Shown in pieces: positions 27,255 through 35,348 of a stretch of 62,033 bases of DNA. Source of the stretch: Pedobacter jeongneungensis. Lineage in GTDB: Bacteria > Bacteroidota > Bacteroidia > Sphingobacteriales > Sphingobacteriaceae. Under the pieces are notes generated by a model. That model ran no database searches, had not been told where the DNA came from, and saw only the letters and a program-made list of their open reading frames with translations. Made by a program: the position numbers and the translations under genes. Position 1 is the first letter of the stretch. Every line of letters starts with the position of its first letter. The stretch lies in assembly GCF_000633455.1 (NCBI RefSeq), contig NZ_AYMG01000018.1, positions 1 through 62,033 on the forward strand, given 5' to 3'.

Positions 27255-28547
27255 ATGAATAAAAATATTGCATTAGCAGCACTGATTGTACTTGGTTCTC
27301 AGGGGATATCTTTGGCGCAAGAAACCAGGTTGCCAGCAAAAGAGTATAAAAATGTTCGGCCAGAGGTGATGAACAAGGTTAAAACCATGGCCGAAGAACT
27401 GATCAAAAAAGGTTTTACCGCTGGTGATGGTTATGGAGAAGTTTGGATAAGGGATTTAAATACCTTTATCGAGCTCAGCTGTAAGGTGAATGATAAATCG
27501 CAGATCAGAAAACACCTGATCACATTTTTTCAGTTTCAGCAGCCAGATGGATCTATTTTGGATGGTTACATTCCATCAGAGAAAGCAGGCACTGAAGGTA
27601 AATTTTACAAATCTGATTTGGTTCCCGGGTTTCTTGGGCACAAAAATACGGTAGAAACCGATCAGGAAACTTCTTTGATTCAGGCCATTGCAAAATATAT
27701 CCGCATAACAGGGGATAAAACCATCTTAAACGATAAAGTTGCGGGTTTAACGGTTAAAAATCAGATGGAAAGGGCGATGGATTTTCTGATGAAGGAACGG
27801 TTTAATGAGAAATATGGCTTAATTTGGGGTGCAACCACTGCCGATTGGGGCGATGTACAGCCAGAACAGGGATGGGGAGTGGTGATAGATGAAAATACTC
27901 ACCGGGCAATTGATATTTATGATAATGCCATGTTTTTAATCGCTATGGAAGATTTTATGGCTGTTGGAGATTTAAGTGCCGATCAGACCCGTAAATGGAA
28001 AGGGATTTACAAGAATGTGCGTCAAAATATCAACAAATATCTATGGGATGATCAAGCACAGAAATATATTCCGCATGTTTATTTAAATGGTTCGCCCTTT
28101 CCGGCATCGTTTGACGAATCAAAAGTATATTATCATGGTGGTACAGCCGTTGCCATTGAAGCTGGCTTGTTAACCAAAAAACAGGTAAAGGAAGCTTATC
28201 AAAAGATGCAGCAAAATGTTAAAGACGCCCATGCAGCAACTATCGGCCTTACACTTTACCCGGTTTATCCGGCAGGTACCTTTCAAAATAAGGTAATGGG
28301 GCCATATTCTTACCAGAATGGAGGCGATTGGACCTGGTTTGGGGGTAGGATGGTTACCCAGCTTATCCGATATAATTTATTGGCAGAAGCGAAGGAAGCA
28401 CTGGATCCGATGTTGGCCAGGGTAATCAGTAACAATGGTTTTTACGAATGGTACACACCCGATAATAAACCAAAAGGTTCTTCAAGTTTTAGAGGTGAAG
28501 CCGGCGTATTGTGGACGGCTATTAATGAGCTGGAGAAGAAGAAGTAG
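27255..28547 (+). CDS. Exported (alpha/alpha)6-barrel glycosidase, family uncertain
   Basis: The 430-aa protein has a signal peptide (about 1-21, ending SLAQ) and the repeated helical hairpins of an (alpha/alpha)6 glycosidase. Candidate active-site segments are GEVWIRDLNTFIELSC near 70, GHKNTVETDQETSLIQAI near 130, WGATTADWGDVQPEQGWGVV near 195 and NGGDWTWFGGRMVTQLIRYN near 355. These resemble the GH63 / amylo-glucosidase-like superfamily, but I cannot fix the family; a GH125-type mannosidase was considered and its W-L-R-D-S motif is absent. It is divergently transcribed from GH92, shares the same operator type and therefore probably acts on the same glycan, perhaps removing a glucose or inner mannose. 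Confidence 0.75.
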   Translation: MNKNIALAALIVLGSQGISLAQETRLPAKEYKNVRPEVMNKVKTMAEELIKKGFTAGDGYGEVWIRDLNTFIELSCKVNDKSQIRKHLITFFQFQQPDGSILDGYIPSEKAGTEGKFYKSDLVPGFLGHKNTVETDQETSLIQAIAKYIRITGDKTILNDKVAGLTVKNQMERAMDFLMKERFNEKYGLIWGATTADWGDVQPEQGWGVVIDENTHRAIDIYDNAMFLIAMEDFMAVGDLSADQTRKWKGIYKNVRQNINKYLWDDQAQKYIPHVYLNGSPFPASFDESKVYYHGGTAVAIEAGLLTKKQVKEAYQKMQQNVKDAHAATIGLTLYPVYPAGTFQNKVMGPYSYQNGGDWTWFGGRMVTQLIRYNLLAEAKEALDPMLARVISNNGFYEWYTPDNKPKGSSSFRGEAGVLWTAINELEKKK

Positions 28548-28596
28548 GGTAGGGTTGAAATTCGGTTTTTGCGTTACACATTAAACACACACATAA

Positions 28597-28636
28597 TAAA
28601 AAGGGTAATAAACAATGCGTTTACTACCCTTTTTTA
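28597..28636 (+). terminator. Terminator of the glycosidase gene
   Basis: AAAAAGGGTA-ATAAAC pairs with GTTTACTACCCTTTTTT around a short loop, with one mismatch, 50 bp after the stop. The flanking A-run and T-run allow function in both directions. Confidence 0.85.
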
Positions 28637-28639
28637 TTG

Positions 28640-29224
28640 ATAAAATTCCTGCCTTCCGTGTTGACATAACTTTTAAGGGACTATGCTAACTTGCTTTCAA
28701 ATAAGACAATCCTTACCGAAGCACGTCCGTCAATCCCAAGGGCCAGGAGAATCAAAAAACAGTAACACAACAGTACAAATGGCACTAACAAACCTGAAAT
28801 GCAGTGGTTTTGTGTTCATAAACGATGATTTAATTTTAAAAAATATTGAACACAAAACAAAGTGCCGCTGTTTTTTTGATGTGTATGGGGTTTGTGTAAA
28901 AGGCCCCTTGCCGGATTGACAAAGCGCTTTGGGTACTTTGGCGCACCAAAGTACCATGCCCCCGCGGCATAGAGCGGTAGAAAAATCTTTATAATTAATT
29001 TTCTCCATACGATAGCACCAGCACGGAAACGACGGCTGATCTTTGGAGGGTTTGTCATTCTGAACACAGTGAAGAATCTCAAACCGATGAAATAGGGACT
29101 TCCGATTTGCTTCAGGTCAAAGTAAGATGGAGCATTAAAGTATAAAGTTAATTACAAACAGATTCTTCGCTGCGCTCAGAATGACAGAATAAATGGAATG
29201 GTCCGATACCCATTATTTTACTCA
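28640..29224. other. Gene-free intergenic stretch with three inverted repeats
   Basis: No credible gene is present. The region holds an 11-bp inverted repeat with a 28-bp spacer (28808-28857), a perfect 10-bp hairpin GGTACTTTGG-CGCA-CCAAAGTACC near 28930-28953, and a GTCAT-ended long inverted repeat (29054-29185). Short open frames here are driven by these repeats. Confidence 0.55.
29054..29185. repeat. Long inverted repeat bounded by GTCATTCTGA...TCAGAATGAC
   Basis: The left arm GTCATTCTGAACACAGTGAAGAATCT pairs with the right arm AGATTCTTCGCTGCGCTCAGAATGAC, with about 80 bp between. It lies immediately downstream of the second GH92 gene. Confidence 0.65.
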
Positions 29225-31579
29225 TCAATACTCATCTTTAGGCATTTTCCCCATTTGGATCAACAATTTCCCGCCATTTTGAATATCCTTAAGTTTCATA
29301 AAAGGCGTTTTTAATGCATTACCATTAAGTGAAAATGACTCCACATAACTATTATCCTTGTTGTTATTAATGGTTTCGATTTCGAAATCCTTTCCGCTAA
29401 AATATTTTTTATTGCCTTTAATCCTGATGGTGTTAAAAACCGGAGCCGATAGCCCGATTTCAGGCGAAGCATCAGTAAAACCCTTTACATCAAAAATGCC
29501 CATCGAAGCCATTACATACCAGGCCCCAAGCTGGCCCTGATCTTCATCCTGCCCATAGCCGTAACCGTGTATGCCTTCTGTGCCATAAAAATCATCCAAA
29601 ATTTTTCTCACCCATTTTTGGGTAAGCGATGGTTTCCCAGCGTAATTGAACAGCCATGAAATGTGTAAATTGGGTTGATTGCCATGATTATATAGGCTCT
29701 CCAATCCGGAAAAGGCATCGATTGTTGTGCCGCCGCCAAATTTATTTTTTTCAGATACAGTGAAAATGCTATCGAGCCTTTTATTAAAATCGTCTTTACC
29801 AATGGCCGATATTAAACCCATCGGGTTTTGAGGGACATAGAAAGTGTACTGCCATGCATTTCCTTCCTGAAAACCTCTCCATGCGGCTTTGGGATTAAAA
29901 TCGGAAATAAATTTTCCTTGCTCATCCTTAGGCCTGATGAATTTGGAGCCAGGATCAAAAATGGTTTTCCATGCATTTGAAAGTGCTGTTAAACGGTTAT
30001 AATCTGCTGTTTTGTTCAACAGTTTTGCCCATTGGCCTACAGCGTAACAACTAAAGGCATATTCGAGCGTGTGCGAAGCCGAAAATTTCCAGTTTTCATC
30101 TGCCCCGGTACCCTGATCTAAATGATTTACATAGCCATATTTTAAAAACCTTTGTAAATCCGGTTTCCCGGCACCAAATGGCCGTTTTTTAAAATCTAAT
30201 TCATTTTTAAGTGCTGCTTCATAACCCGTTTTTACATCAAAATCGCGAATGCCCGAATTATAAGCCGATGCGATGGCCAAACTCACAAAGTTTGTACCTA
30301 CGCCTGATACATAGCGGCTATTGGCTATGCCATCAGCAAGCCAGCCTGAATCTTTATACACCAATAACTGACTTTTAACCCAATCCGAATAATATTCGGG
30401 ATAGGCGATGGCCCAAAGCTGTGTTAAATTCCAGAAAGCACCCCAAATCGCGTCGGTATTATAGTGGTTATGTAAGGGTACATTATTTTTATCGAGTGGA
30501 ATTCTCCCGATTCCGCCATCGTTTTTGGGGTAAGCACCATTTACATCGCTTGCTAAACCACGACCAGATAATGCATGATATAAGCCGGTATAAAATTTCG
30601 TCAGATCTTGTTTGTTTTCTGAAGTCACCCTGATTCTGCCAAGGTAGCTTGCCCAGGTATTCAATGCCTGTTCTTTGGCCTGGTCGAATGAGAGATGAGC
30701 TGCTTCCTGCTTTAAATTTAGCCTGGCGTTTTCAATTGAAGTGTAGGAGAGTCCAGCTTTTAAGGTAATGCTTTCTTTTTCTTCAGTGGAAAAAGTGAGG
30801 TACAAACCTGCGCCTTTACCACTAGTACTTTTTTTGCTCTTTGAAATGTTTTCTCCATTAAAAGTGCCGAAAGCAGTGGGTTTTTTACTTGCTACCGCCG
30901 AAAAGTACATTTTTACATCGGCACCCGGCTGATATTTCTGAACATAAACCGGCTGCGTAATCACATATCCTTCAATTCTCCCATCTGGAGTGAGGTAAAC
31001 TTTTGCATCAGTCACTTCGCCACTCTCACCCTGTTGGTGCCCGATATCAAAAATGATATTGGCCTGTTTCGATTTCGGAAAGGTATAGCGATGAAAAGCC
31101 ACTCTTTTGGTCGAAGTGAGTTCGGCTTTAATCTTATAATCTTTTAACAGTACCGAATAATAACCCGGCATGGCTATTTCATCCTGGTGATCGAAAGTGG
31201 AACGGTAACCTGTTTCAGGCTTTTCTAAACTTCCGGCCAGTGTTTGCAGTTTTCCCACTGACGGGGCAAAAACTACTCCTCCTATTTGAAATTCATGAAA
31301 ATTAGCAAAACCTTCTATCGAAGTATGCCTCTGGTCGTAGCCTACCGCTTCCCAACCACTTTTATTGCCATACGATCCATTGGTTGATGGTGCTGGTTTG
31401 GCCATTCCGAAGGGTACAGCTCCTGGCGTAAAATAAAACCAGCGGCTGTGTGCCGTGCCAATGCGCGGATCTGCATAAGCCAATAAATCACGGTCGGACT
31501 GTGCTTTTACCCGACTGAAAAATAAAGTGGTCAGCAATAAAATGGCAAACTTAATCCTGATGTTCGATGTCATATCCAT
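29225..31579 (-). CDS. GH92 alpha-mannosidase
   Basis: The 784-aa enzyme has a signal peptide (about 1-27, ending VKAQ) and consists of the two GH92 domains without the extra N-terminal module of its paralogue. It starts at YADPRIGTAHSRWFYFTPGAVPFG. Conserved segments are NTDAIWGAFWNLTQLWAIAYPEY, FQEGNAWQYTFYVPQNP with the likely catalytic Glu, HISWLFNYAGKP, and YGQDEDQGQLGAWYVMASMGIF with the acidic base. It starts 11 nt after the MFS transporter stop, so the two form an operon. The paralogue at 23831-26977 has clearly diverged, suggesting different linkage or position preference on the mannose tree. Confidence 0.95.
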   Translation of the reverse strand: MDMTSNIRIKFAILLLTTLFFSRVKAQSDRDLLAYADPRIGTAHSRWFYFTPGAVPFGMAKPAPSTNGSYGNKSGWEAVGYDQRHTSIEGFANFHEFQIGGVVFAPSVGKLQTLAGSLEKPETGYRSTFDHQDEIAMPGYYSVLLKDYKIKAELTSTKRVAFHRYTFPKSKQANIIFDIGHQQGESGEVTDAKVYLTPDGRIEGYVITQPVYVQKYQPGADVKMYFSAVASKKPTAFGTFNGENISKSKKSTSGKGAGLYLTFSTEEKESITLKAGLSYTSIENARLNLKQEAAHLSFDQAKEQALNTWASYLGRIRVTSENKQDLTKFYTGLYHALSGRGLASDVNGAYPKNDGGIGRIPLDKNNVPLHNHYNTDAIWGAFWNLTQLWAIAYPEYYSDWVKSQLLVYKDSGWLADGIANSRYVSGVGTNFVSLAIASAYNSGIRDFDVKTGYEAALKNELDFKKRPFGAGKPDLQRFLKYGYVNHLDQGTGADENWKFSASHTLEYAFSCYAVGQWAKLLNKTADYNRLTALSNAWKTIFDPGSKFIRPKDEQGKFISDFNPKAAWRGFQEGNAWQYTFYVPQNPMGLISAIGKDDFNKRLDSIFTVSEKNKFGGGTTIDAFSGLESLYNHGNQPNLHISWLFNYAGKPSLTQKWVRKILDDFYGTEGIHGYGYGQDEDQGQLGAWYVMASMGIFDVKGFTDASPEIGLSAPVFNTIRIKGNKKYFSGKDFEIETINNNKDNSYVESFSLNGNALKTPFMKLKDIQNGGKLLIQMGKMPKDEY

Positions 31580-31590
31580 AAATCCATTTG

Positions 31591-32994
31591 TTAATGAAAA
31601 AGTACTGGTTTATCAGCACCATCTTTCCAGTCGTTTTCTATTTGTTCAAGCGATTTTCCCTTAGTTTCGGGCAGTAGTTTATAAACGGCAATAAATGCTA
31701 CGATACAGAAAAAGGCGAAAAACCAAAAAGTACCCGCACTGCCAATCTCATTTAACAAAATAGGAGTAATCTGCCCTACAATGGTATCGGCCACCCACAT
31801 TACCATAATGCTAATGGCCAGGGCTCTTCCACGTATGGCGCCAGGAAATATCTCTGATGCCACTACAAATTTTAATGGTCCGATTGAGCAGGCAAAACAG
31901 GCCAAAAATGCCAATACACACACTAAAAGCCAAATGCTTGAAGTGGCATTAAAATAGAAACAGATACCCGTAAGGATCAATGAAATTGCAGCTCCTGCAG
32001 TGCCGTAGAGATAAAGTGGTCTTCTGCCCCAGCTATCTACTTTCCAGATGGCAAACAGGGTGAAAATCATATTGGCTAAACCAAAAATGATCTGACTGAT
32101 CAGCGAATTGCTTAACGAAATGCCCGCATTACCGAGTATTCTTGGTCCATAATATATAATGGCATTAATGCCGCTAAATTGAGAGAATAGAGGCAATAAA
32201 ATGCCGATTAATAATGCTTTACGCATAGATGGAGCAAATAACTCTTTATAAGAGCTTTTAGAACTGTTGTTTTCCGTTGTAAATCGTTCTTGATGAATCT
32301 CGTGCAATGTTTGCCCGGTAATGCTGCTGATAATTAAAGCGCCTTCTGCTGTCCGGCCTTTTTGTATCAACCACCTCGGGCTCTCCGGAATGAGCAATAA
32401 GCCAAGTAAAAACAGAACTGCAGGCAATACGCCCATGCCCAGCATGCCCCGCCAAACTTCCTGGTTAAATATGCTGCTTAAAGCTGAAGTGTCAACATGT
32501 TGTGTTAAAGCCCCGTTTAACAAAGCCGCATTACTTAGGTAAGCAACCAGGATACCAAACGTAAGCGCAAACTGGTAGTAAGTGACCAATCTGCCCCTGA
32601 TTTGTGCCGGAGCAATTTCTGAGATATAAAGAGGTACCACATTTGAAGCGATACCAATGCCAATGCCGCCCAAAACCCGAAAAGCAATAACACCAGAGAG
32701 GTTAGGGAATAATGCACAGCCCATAGCAGACGCCACAAAGAGAACAGCGGTTAAAATCAATGGTTTTTTCCTGCCGAATCTATCACTCAGTTCGCCTGAA
32801 AGGGCTACGCCAATAATACAGCCGACCAGAGCAGAAGATACGAACCATCCTTCCTGCGATGCACTTAAAGCAAATTGCTTTTGTACCAGGGGTAAAACCC
32901 CGGATATAACGGCCATGTCAAAGCCGAATAAAAAGCCACCCAAAGATGCTACAAGTGTTATTAAAAGCACACTGGTTTTTTTTTGCTTACTCAT
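31591..32994 (-). CDS. MFS sugar porter
   Basis: The 467-aa inner-membrane protein has about 12 transmembrane helices and the full set of sugar-porter signatures: GFLFGFDMAVISG in helix 1, DRFGRKKPL after helix 2, VPLYISEIAPAQIRGRLV, PESPRWLIQKGR before the central loop, and the C-terminal LLPETKGKSLEQIE. It is XylE/GalP-like and would import a hexose by proton symport. Its neighbours (GH92, PMI-like protein, ROK kinase) suggest mannose. It lies 11 nt upstream of GH92 and 279 bp downstream of the PMI-like gene, probably in one transcription unit controlled from the operator at 35135-35154. Confidence 0.93.
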   Translation of the reverse strand: MSKQKKTSVLLITLVASLGGFLFGFDMAVISGVLPLVQKQFALSASQEGWFVSSALVGCIIGVALSGELSDRFGRKKPLILTAVLFVASAMGCALFPNLSGVIAFRVLGGIGIGIASNVVPLYISEIAPAQIRGRLVTYYQFALTFGILVAYLSNAALLNGALTQHVDTSALSSIFNQEVWRGMLGMGVLPAVLFLLGLLLIPESPRWLIQKGRTAEGALIISSITGQTLHEIHQERFTTENNSSKSSYKELFAPSMRKALLIGILLPLFSQFSGINAIIYYGPRILGNAGISLSNSLISQIIFGLANMIFTLFAIWKVDSWGRRPLYLYGTAGAAISLILTGICFYFNATSSIWLLVCVLAFLACFACSIGPLKFVVASEIFPGAIRGRALAISIMVMWVADTIVGQITPILLNEIGSAGTFWFFAFFCIVAFIAVYKLLPETKGKSLEQIENDWKDGADKPVLFH

Positions 32995-33044
32995 AATTTA
33001 TAATTTGGTTAAATATCTATTATTTGTGTTTAGCCACGGATGTA

Positions 33045-33255
33045 TTTCGTGGTGTCAGTTGTTTCCAACTGACGCTTTAATAAGTTTTCCTTCAAAATGG
33101 AAAATACCTGAGCGTATTATAGACTGATCAGGCTTAACCGCAGATGTATACAGATGAACACGGATGAGATATTGGCTATCTGCGTTGATCCTTTTTTTAT
33201 CTGTGGTTAATAATTATGTTTTAGCCACAGATGTACACAGATAAACACGGGTTTT
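33045..33255. repeat. Intergenic repeats with AGCCACAGATGTACACAGAT-type motif
   Basis: The gap 32995-33273 contains a hairpin GTCAGTTG-TTTC-CAACTGAC and three degenerate copies of a motif like AGCCACAGATGTACACAGAT..AACACGG (around 33042, 33139 and 33222). I see no gene or clear promoter. Confidence 0.45.
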
Positions 33256-33273
33256 GAATCTTCTGTGTGCATT

Positions 33274-35100
33274 TTACAGCGCCTCAAAATTCAGTTCATC
33301 TCTTACAAATGCCTTAATTACTTTGGCTCTGTTAGTACCAGCGTTAATCAGGGTGTAACTTTCGGCTGCGGCAGGAATTACAAAAGTTTCGGCATAGTGA
33401 AAATCAGTAATCTGGCCATCTCTGTTTTTTACTTTGATGGCTGTACCTTCTACCAACATTAATATATGGCAAACATCGTTTGTTTTTACCGTAATCTCCG
33501 TATCAAACTCCAGCCGGTGGACATCATAAAAATGTTCCTGATGGGTTGGAAGGTGGATTAACTCCCAATCTGACCCTCTTTCGATCACCGATGGTTTGGA
33601 AATTAATTCTTCAATAACGGCATTCCCTTTTCTATTGAAATTTAAGTTTTTAAAAGCATGTTCAATATTAATGGGCCGCGGCTGGCCATCTAATCCCAAA
33701 CGGAGCCAATCGTACATTTTAAAGGTAAAGATGTAGGGTGTTGCACTAATCTCGAGTACTAAGTTATTGGCTCCGGCACTATGCACAGTGCTATTTGGAA
33801 TTAAAAAAAGGTCATGTTTCTTCGCATCGTGTACCTGCACATATTTTTCGATGTCTATCTCCTGACTTAACTGCTGGCTTTTAATTAATGCCTTATTAAA
33901 TTCAATCGGATTAATATCTTCCTGGAAACCCAGGTAAACTTTAGCATCCTCTTTACAGTCCAAAATATAGTAGGTTTCATCCTGGGTAATGTTTTCACCA
34001 AATTCTTCCCTAATGTATTTTAACGATGGGTGGCATTGAACAGAAAGATTCCCTCCATCCATGGTATCCAGAAAATCAAACCTGATGGGAAATTCGGTCC
34101 CGAAAATTGGTGCATGTTTGCCCAGTACCGATTGATTTTCGGTTAACATTAAAAAATCAAAAGCAACTTCAAGCAGGTTGCCATTACTTTCGAAAACAAT
34201 GCCGTTTTCAGGTACAATCAGCTCGAAAGACCAGGCATAGTTTACTTCTTTTTTATTAAGACCTTCAATGTTTTCCTGTAGCCAGTGTCCGCCCCATGCA
34301 CCGGCTTCAAACCATGGCCTCACGCGGAATATGGATTGGCTGATGTGTTTTAAGCCTTTTTTTAAGTCATTTGCAGTAATCCAGTTTATAGATGATTTAT
34401 GCTGCACATCGGCAACCAGACTGATCCGATTTAAAATTTCAGCTTTATGTTCATTGAGTACCACCCAGTCTACGAAATAAAATCTTTTGTACATCTCAAA
34501 ATCACTTTTCGGACCATCTGCTCCAAGGTTGTTAACCGAATTGGCACGCATGCGGTACTGGATTTCGTTTTTAGGGATTTCGAGGTAAATGATGGGGGCG
34601 TTCCAGTTGATTAGCGCGGCACCTATTCCTATTACAATGTTTACTTCATATTGAGCATCAGGCTGAATAGAATGATACCCGCTGATAAAAAAATCTTCGA
34701 TTTTGAGCGTGGATTTTTTGCCCCAAACGCTTTTAGGTCCTCCCAGAAAAGGATTAACCAGCTGTGATAGCTCATCGGTATTTTTCAGATATTCTGATGA
34801 TCGGATCCAGTTAACTTTTACATTCTTTTTCTCAAACTCCTGTTGCAAAAGCAATTCTACCTCTTGCCAAAAAACGCCTATGTAACCATCAATAATTACC
34901 GTTTCCTGCTCAATAATCCACGATGCCAGTGACGGATAACCATTAAATATTTTGTTGCTGCCTAAAGGGTGTACAGGATATAGGTTATAGCCATTTTCGG
35001 GTTGATTAAAATGATCAATCTTTTCTGGCAAAATTCTTTCACCGCTTTTTCTCCATTTATTAATTACGGGTGTTTCCTGAACGTTATTTTTTACTTCCAT
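33274..35100 (-). CDS. Class I mannose-6-phosphate isomerase-like protein with N-terminal kinase-like domain
   Basis: The 608-aa cytoplasmic protein is about 1.5 to 2 times the length of a usual phosphomannose isomerase. The C-terminal half (about 270-600) is a cupin-type class I PMI: PWFEAGAWGGHWLQ, SVQCHPSLKYIREEFG with the Gln-x-His metal pair, DETYYILDCKEDAKVYLGF with the Glu, and IPNSTVHSAGANNLVLEIS with the second His. It would convert mannose 6-phosphate to fructose 6-phosphate. The N-terminal 250 residues look like a uridine-kinase-type fold, but the P-loop position reads IDGYIGVFWQE without GKS/T, so phosphotransfer is doubtful there. It heads the unit with the MFS porter and GH92. 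The best operator copy lies just upstream. Confidence 0.8.
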   Translation of the reverse strand: MEVKNNVQETPVINKWRKSGERILPEKIDHFNQPENGYNLYPVHPLGSNKIFNGYPSLASWIIEQETVIIDGYIGVFWQEVELLLQQEFEKKNVKVNWIRSSEYLKNTDELSQLVNPFLGGPKSVWGKKSTLKIEDFFISGYHSIQPDAQYEVNIVIGIGAALINWNAPIIYLEIPKNEIQYRMRANSVNNLGADGPKSDFEMYKRFYFVDWVVLNEHKAEILNRISLVADVQHKSSINWITANDLKKGLKHISQSIFRVRPWFEAGAWGGHWLQENIEGLNKKEVNYAWSFELIVPENGIVFESNGNLLEVAFDFLMLTENQSVLGKHAPIFGTEFPIRFDFLDTMDGGNLSVQCHPSLKYIREEFGENITQDETYYILDCKEDAKVYLGFQEDINPIEFNKALIKSQQLSQEIDIEKYVQVHDAKKHDLFLIPNSTVHSAGANNLVLEISATPYIFTFKMYDWLRLGLDGQPRPINIEHAFKNLNFNRKGNAVIEELISKPSVIERGSDWELIHLPTHQEHFYDVHRLEFDTEITVKTNDVCHILMLVEGTAIKVKNRDGQITDFHYAETFVIPAAAESYTLINAGTNRAKVIKAFVRDELNFEAL

Positions 35101-35127
35101 AAATTGGACAATATCATTGTTTTATAA

Positions 35128-35135
35128 CAAATGTA
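35128..35135 (-). promoter_or_regulatory. -7 promoter element of the PMI-like gene
   Basis: TACATTTG on the minus strand matches TAnnTTTG and lies 27 nt before the ATG. No TTTG is found at the ideal -33 position, which is occupied by the end of the operator. Confidence 0.55.
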
Positions 35136-35154
35136 TATATGTATGTACATATAT
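35135..35154. promoter_or_regulatory. Candidate GntR operator, perfect 20-bp palindrome
   Basis: ATATATGTATGTACATATAT has 9-bp perfect arms around TG. It directly abuts the -7 box of the PMI-like gene and lies in the divergent region shared with the gntR gene. It is the best copy of the three. Confidence 0.75.
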
Positions 35155-35264
35155 CCTAATATTTTAAAATAATTCTTATTTTCTGTTTCAATAAGGCTTG
35201 GATTTAGATTAATCCAATTATTTCCAGGAGAAGTGATCTGAAAATATCATTTTACTTTAAAGGC

Positions 35265-35278
35265 TATATGCATACATA
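35265..35278. promoter_or_regulatory. Possible degenerate operator near the gntR promoter
   Basis: TATATGCATACATA resembles half of the island operator and contains the palindrome TATGCATA. It sits just upstream of the gntR -33 position, so it could serve autoregulation. Confidence 0.3.
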
Positions 35279-35281
35279 ATG

Positions 35282-35312
35282 TTTCTGTTTGTAAGTGCTT
35301 TTTTTATCTTTG
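35282..35312 (+). promoter_or_regulatory. gntR promoter (TTTC-N19-TAtcTTTG)
   Basis: TTTC at 35282-35285 and TATCTTTG at 35305-35312 are 19 nt apart. A start site near 35319 fits the ATG at 35349 and rules out the GTG at 35295 as the start. Confidence 0.6.
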
Positions 35313-35348
35313 CTAGGATGCATTTCGCATTTCTTGTTGCCTAAAGAG

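Noticed and set aside
27255..28547. Assignment of the glycosidase to GH125
   Set aside because: The conserved W-L-R-D-S and E-T-D-S-L motifs remembered for GH125 are not matched; only the loosely similar WIRDL and ETDQE are present.
28683..29082. Three overlapping open frames of 78-92 codons in the gap after the glycosidase gene
   Set aside because: They run through inverted repeats on both strands, lack recognisable domains and have no promoter.
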